From JALZDI01 sp036259355 (lineage in GTDB: Bacteria; Actinomycetota; Actinomycetes; Propionibacteriales; Nocardioidaceae): DNA of 15,457 bases. Shown here piece after piece: positions 12,838 to 15,457 of this stretch. The stretch's first letter is position 1. Every line of letters starts with the position of its first letter. Made by a program: the position numbers and the translations under genes. The notes under the pieces were generated by a model that had not been told where the DNA came from, searched no databases, and worked only from the letters and a program-made list of their open reading frames with translations. The stretch lies in the NCBI GenBank assembly GCA_036259355.1, contig DATABY010000179.1:1-15457 (forward strand). Direction: 5' to 3'.

Positions 12838-13731
12838 CTACAGTTGCTCCGCGAAACTGGCTTCGAGACGGGTGAAGACCTTCTGCGCGAACCACACGAA
12901 CACGACGCCGACAGCCAACAGGATCAGGCTTCGCTCGTAGAGGTGCGAGGCCATGTCGAGCACGCCGGTCTCGGCATGGCGCGTCCGGTCGAGGGTCGGC
13001 ACCCACAGCGCCTGCTGGGACAGCATCACGGCCTCGGACACGGGGTTGGCGAGGTAGATCTCCAGGGCCCACGGGAACTGCCCGAGGCGGTCACGCACCA
13101 TCTCGTAGGCATAGATCATCGGGCTCGACCACGGCAGGATCATGGTGATGATCTGCACGACCTTGGAGAAGTCGCGGTAGTACACGTTGAACGCGCTGAA
13201 CAGCAGACCGACGCCGAAACCCCAGACCGACGTCAACGCGAACGCGAGCAGCAACGCCGGGAAGTGCCAGGTCGGGTGCCACCCGGTCAGCAGTGCGGCG
13301 AGGAAGAGGATGACCAGCCCGGGCACGATGTTGACCGCGGAGACGAGAACCGACGCGACCGGGAACATCTCGCGTGGCAGACCGACCTTGCGCACCAGGG
13401 ACTTGTTCCTGACGACGGAGCGCGTGGCGGAGCTGAAGGTCTCGCTGAAGAGCTGGACGAACACCATTCCGGCGACGATGTGCACCGCGAAGTTGGGAAC
13501 GCGGCGGTTCAGGCCGAGGACCACCCCGATGATCAGGAAGTACACCATGAACCGCGTCAGCGGCTGGACGTAGCTCCAGCCCATGCCGAGCAGCGACCCC
13601 TGGTAGCGCACCTTCACTTCCTTGCGGACCAGGAGCTTGAGCAGGTACCGGTGCCGCAGAACCTCCATCAGGCCGCCACCCCCGGAGGGGTCGTGCAACG
13701 CCGGCGAGTCGGCCGCCTCGGTCCTGCTCAT
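12838..13731 (-). CDS. wzm: Polysaccharide ABC exporter membrane subunit (Wzm)
   Basis: A 297-residue ABC-2 type permease. After a cytoplasmic N-terminus with the amphipathic segment LLVRKEVKVRYQGSLLGMGW (33-52) there are about six membrane segments: roughly 59-75, 83-98, 127-149, 155-180, 190-212 and 269-285. This is the layout of Wzm/RfbD/TagG exporters, which form the channel with Wzt for lipid-linked glycans made in the cytoplasm. The ATG at 13731 has a GAGG about 9 bases upstream; Met22 would be a shorter alternative. It lies 30 bases after glf and abuts wzt, so glf-wzm-wzt is one transcription unit. Substrate is inferred from glf and the glycosyltransferase to be a galactofuranose-containing chain. 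Confidence 0.92.
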   Translation of the reverse strand: MSRTEAADSPALHDPSGGGGLMEVLRHRYLLKLLVRKEVKVRYQGSLLGMGWSYVQPLTRFMVYFLIIGVVLGLNRRVPNFAVHIVAGMVFVQLFSETFSSATRSVVRNKSLVRKVGLPREMFPVASVLVSAVNIVPGLVILFLAALLTGWHPTWHFPALLLAFALTSVWGFGVGLLFSAFNVYYRDFSKVVQIITMILPWSSPMIYAYEMVRDRLGQFPWALEIYLANPVSEAVMLSQQALWVPTLDRTRHAETGVLDMASHLYERSLILLAVGVVFVWFAQKVFTRLEASFAEQL

Positions 13732-13761
13732 AGCATGCCGCCTCGGGGGGTTACGACGAGC

Positions 13762-14937
13762 TCACTCATCGACTCCCCCACTGGTCAGCGGCGAGCCCTG
13801 GGCGAAGTGGGGGCGCAGCTTGTTCTCGAACATGGTCAGGGCCGAACCGATCGCCATGTGCATGTCCAGGTACTTGTACGTGCCGAGCCGCCCGCCGAAC
13901 AGCACGTCGGGCTCCGCCTTCGCGAGATCGCGGTAGGCGAGCAGCTTCTCGCGGTCCTCGGCGGTGTTGATCGGGTAGTACGGCTCGTCGCCCTTCTCGG
14001 CGAAGCGGGAGTACTCCCGCATGATGACCGTCCTGTCCCTGGGGTACCAGTCGCGTTCGGGGTGAAAGTGACGGAACTCGTGGATGCGGGTGTATGGGAC
14101 CTCCTCGGCGGCGTAGTTCATCACCGACGTCCCCTGGTAGTCACCGACGTTCTTGACCTCGAGCTCGAAGTCGAGCGTGCGCCAGGACAGCTCACCCGCC
14201 TGGTAGTCGAAGTAGGCGTCGACGGGCCCGGTGTAGACCACCGGCACGTTGCCCAGGATGTCGTCGCGCACGTCGAAGAAGTCGCTCTCGAGTCGAACCT
14301 CGATGTTGGGGTGGTCGGCCATGGTCTCCAGCCAGGCGGTGTAGCCGTTCACCGGAAGGCCTTCGAACTTGTCGCTGAAGTAACGGTTGTCGAAGTTGTA
14401 GCGGACCGGCAGCCGGGACACGATTGCCGCCGGCAGGTTCTTCGGGTCGGTCTGCCACTGCTTGGCGGTGTAGCCACGGAAGAACGCCTCGTACAACGGG
14501 CGGCCCACCAACGAGATGCCCTTCTCCTCGAAGTTCTCGGCCTTCTCGGAGTCGATCTCGTCGGCCTGCTCGGCGACCAGCGCGCGCGCCTCGTCCGGCG
14601 ACATGTACCGGCCGAAGTACTCGCAGATCGTCGCGAGGTTGACCGGCATCGGGTAGACCTTGTCCTTGAAGATCGTGAACACCCGGTGCTGATAGCCGGT
14701 GAAGCTCGTGAACTGGTTGACGTAGTCCCAGACCCGCTTGTTGCTGGTGTGGAACAGGTGCGCGCCGTACTGGTGCACCTCGATGCCGGTCTGCGGCTCC
14801 GGCGCGCTGTAGGCGTTGCCCCCGATGTGGTTGCGCCGGTCGAGCACCAGCACCTTGCGGCCGAGCTGGGTCGCGCAGCGCTCGGCGATGGTCAGGCCGA
14901 AGAAGCCCGAGCCGACGACGACTAGGTCAACATTCAC
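13762..14937 (-). CDS. glf: UDP-galactopyranose mutase
   Basis: A 391-residue cytoplasmic flavoenzyme that converts UDP-galactopyranose to UDP-galactofuranose using reduced FAD. The FAD-binding glycine motif VGSGFFGL is at 8-15, RRNHIGGNA at 34-42 and YGAHLFHTSN at 57-66. The substrate region includes FRGYTAKQW at 153-161, SRLPVRYNFDNRYF at 174-187, YTRIHEFRHF at 282-291 and FGGRLGTYKYLDMHMAIGSA at 347-366, carrying the family's conserved arginines. Length is normal. The GTG at 14937 has AGGAG 8 bases upstream; an ATG four bases further in is out of frame. A TAGACT promoter hexamer precedes it, so it may be transcribed apart from the glycosyltransferase. It makes the galactofuranose donor for the polymer exported by Wzm/Wzt. 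Confidence 0.96.
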   Translation of the reverse strand: MNVDLVVVGSGFFGLTIAERCATQLGRKVLVLDRRNHIGGNAYSAPEPQTGIEVHQYGAHLFHTSNKRVWDYVNQFTSFTGYQHRVFTIFKDKVYPMPVNLATICEYFGRYMSPDEARALVAEQADEIDSEKAENFEEKGISLVGRPLYEAFFRGYTAKQWQTDPKNLPAAIVSRLPVRYNFDNRYFSDKFEGLPVNGYTAWLETMADHPNIEVRLESDFFDVRDDILGNVPVVYTGPVDAYFDYQAGELSWRTLDFELEVKNVGDYQGTSVMNYAAEEVPYTRIHEFRHFHPERDWYPRDRTVIMREYSRFAEKGDEPYYPINTAEDREKLLAYRDLAKAEPDVLFGGRLGTYKYLDMHMAIGSALTMFENKLRPHFAQGSPLTSGGVDE

Positions 14938-14969
14938 GTGAACTGCTCCTGGATACGGTTGCGGGCCGC

Positions 14970-14975
14970 AGTCTA
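14970..14975 (-). promoter_or_regulatory. Candidate -10 element of glf-wzm-wzt
   Basis: Minus-strand TAGACT just after the glycosyltransferase stop, identical to the hexamer before the DUF3105 gene. It would give a leader of about 25-30 bases with AGGAG. No clear -35 lies in the glycosyltransferase 3' end. Confidence 0.42.
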
Positions 14976-14976
14976 G

Positions 14977-15457
14977 CTAGCGGCTGCGAGCGCGGCGCTC
15001 GCCGTACGGTGCGATCAGGCGTTGGTAGGCGGTACGGCGGACAGCCTCCGGCACGAGGCGGTAGCCACCTCGGACGACGACGTTGCGGGTGAACTGACCC
15101 CGGGTGGTGAACCCGAGCTCGCGGAACCGTCGTTGCAGCCGCAGCTCCGACCTGAGCAGCCCGACGCCGCCCCTGCGGGCGTAGGCGCCGGCCCCGACGC
15201 GGTAGCAGACCAGCGGTTCTGCGATGTTGGCGACGCGAGCGCCGTTCGCGATCATCTTGGCAAACAGCAGGTAGTCCTCCATCAGCGGGAGGTCCTGGTA
15301 GCCGCCGACGGCGCGTACGGCGGAGGCCCGGTAGACCACCGTCGGGTGGTTGAACGGGTCGTGGAACCGGGAGTAGCGCACGATCTCGGCGGCGTCCAGC
15401 GGCGGCGTACGCCTGCCCACGACGTCGGCGGGGTCGTCGCCGAACTCCAGCAGGGCC
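14977..15457 (-). CDS. Family 2 glycosyltransferase (C-terminal part)
   Basis: The reading frame is open to the window edge, so the N-terminal nucleotide-binding half is missing; about 159 residues are visible. The sequence FHDPFNHPTVVYRASAVRAV, then GGYQDLPLMEDYLLFAKMI, is the second half of a GT-A fold of the GT2 family, with the Glu-Asp of MEDY as the usual catalytic-base region. ANIAEPLVCYRVG closes the fold and a basic tail follows. It resembles AmsE-type enzymes of exopolysaccharide synthesis. It lies 39 bases before glf on the same strand, so it probably acts on the same envelope polysaccharide. Donor and acceptor sugars cannot be read from this part. Confidence 0.88.
   Translation of the reverse strand, partial: ALLEFGDDPADVVGRRTPPLDAAEIVRYSRFHDPFNHPTVVYRASAVRAVGGYQDLPLMEDYLLFAKMIANGARVANIAEPLVCYRVGAGAYARRGGVGLLRSELRLQRRFRELGFTTRGQFTRNVVVRGGYRLVPEAVRRTAYQRLIAPYGERRARSR

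Noticed and set aside
11995..14925. A 976-codon plus-strand open frame across wzt, wzm and glf.
   Set aside because: It mirrors three well-supported genes and their codon bias; its His/Asp/Val-rich translation has no domain pattern.
14965..14984. GCCGC/GCGGC hairpin around CTAGCTAG between the glycosyltransferase and glf.
   Set aside because: Short stem with a 10-base loop and no T-run; the TAGACT inside it is better read as the glf -10 element.

Overview
The window is very GC-rich. Dense short-spaced genes, GTG starts, TANNNT promoters and a WhiB/F420 gene set point to an actinobacterium, most likely Nocardioidaceae (Nocardioides-like). That is a judgement from gene content and protein style, not from a database search. 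No tRNA, rRNA, CRISPR array, insertion sequence or phage gene is visible. Every stretch longer than 300 bases is covered by a gene; the longest gene-free stretch is the 276-base whiB2/cofD promoter region (2955-3230).

Region 1 (1-7130) is a conserved actinobacterial block. It resembles, from memory, the M. tuberculosis Rv3256c-Rv3264c neighbourhood and the Streptomyces whiB neighbourhood. A leftward cluster holds DUF3499, phosphomannomutase ManB, a Trm112-like zinc ribbon and the start of a SIS-domain sugar isomerase. A degenerate zincin-like gene diverges from DUF3499. WhiB2 (leftward) and the F420 genes cofD-cofE (rightward) diverge from a shared promoter region. A membrane-anchored DUF3105 protein follows, then a leftward sugar-1-phosphate nucleotidyltransferase (ManC type). 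Isomerase, ManB and ManC together would make GDP-mannose. CofD and CofE build the phospho-lactyl linker and glutamate tail of coenzyme F420.

Region 2 (7174-11879) has a TIGR03089-type orphan adenylation-like protein and UDP-glucose 4-epimerase GalE, both rightward. Converging on them is a 979-residue secreted peptidoglycan amidase that carries ten regularly spaced FG-GAP/VCBS-type repeats after a proline-rich linker.

Region 3 (12076-15457) is a leftward envelope-polysaccharide cluster: a GT2 glycosyltransferase (cut by the window edge), UDP-galactopyranose mutase Glf, and the Wzm/Wzt ABC exporter. GalE supplies UDP-galactopyranose, Glf converts it to UDP-galactofuranose, glycosyltransferases polymerise it and Wzm/Wzt export the lipid-linked chain. 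The neighbouring amidase may act where that polymer meets peptidoglycan (inference).

No wholly new system is evident. The best leads are: two AT-rich palindromes, one over the whiB2 -10 element and one upstream of the amidase, sharing an AATTACA core; a CofE that lacks the usual FbiB nitroreductase domain and has an unassigned C-terminus; a zincin-family protein without HExxH; and repeated leaderless-promoter geometry at gene starts.
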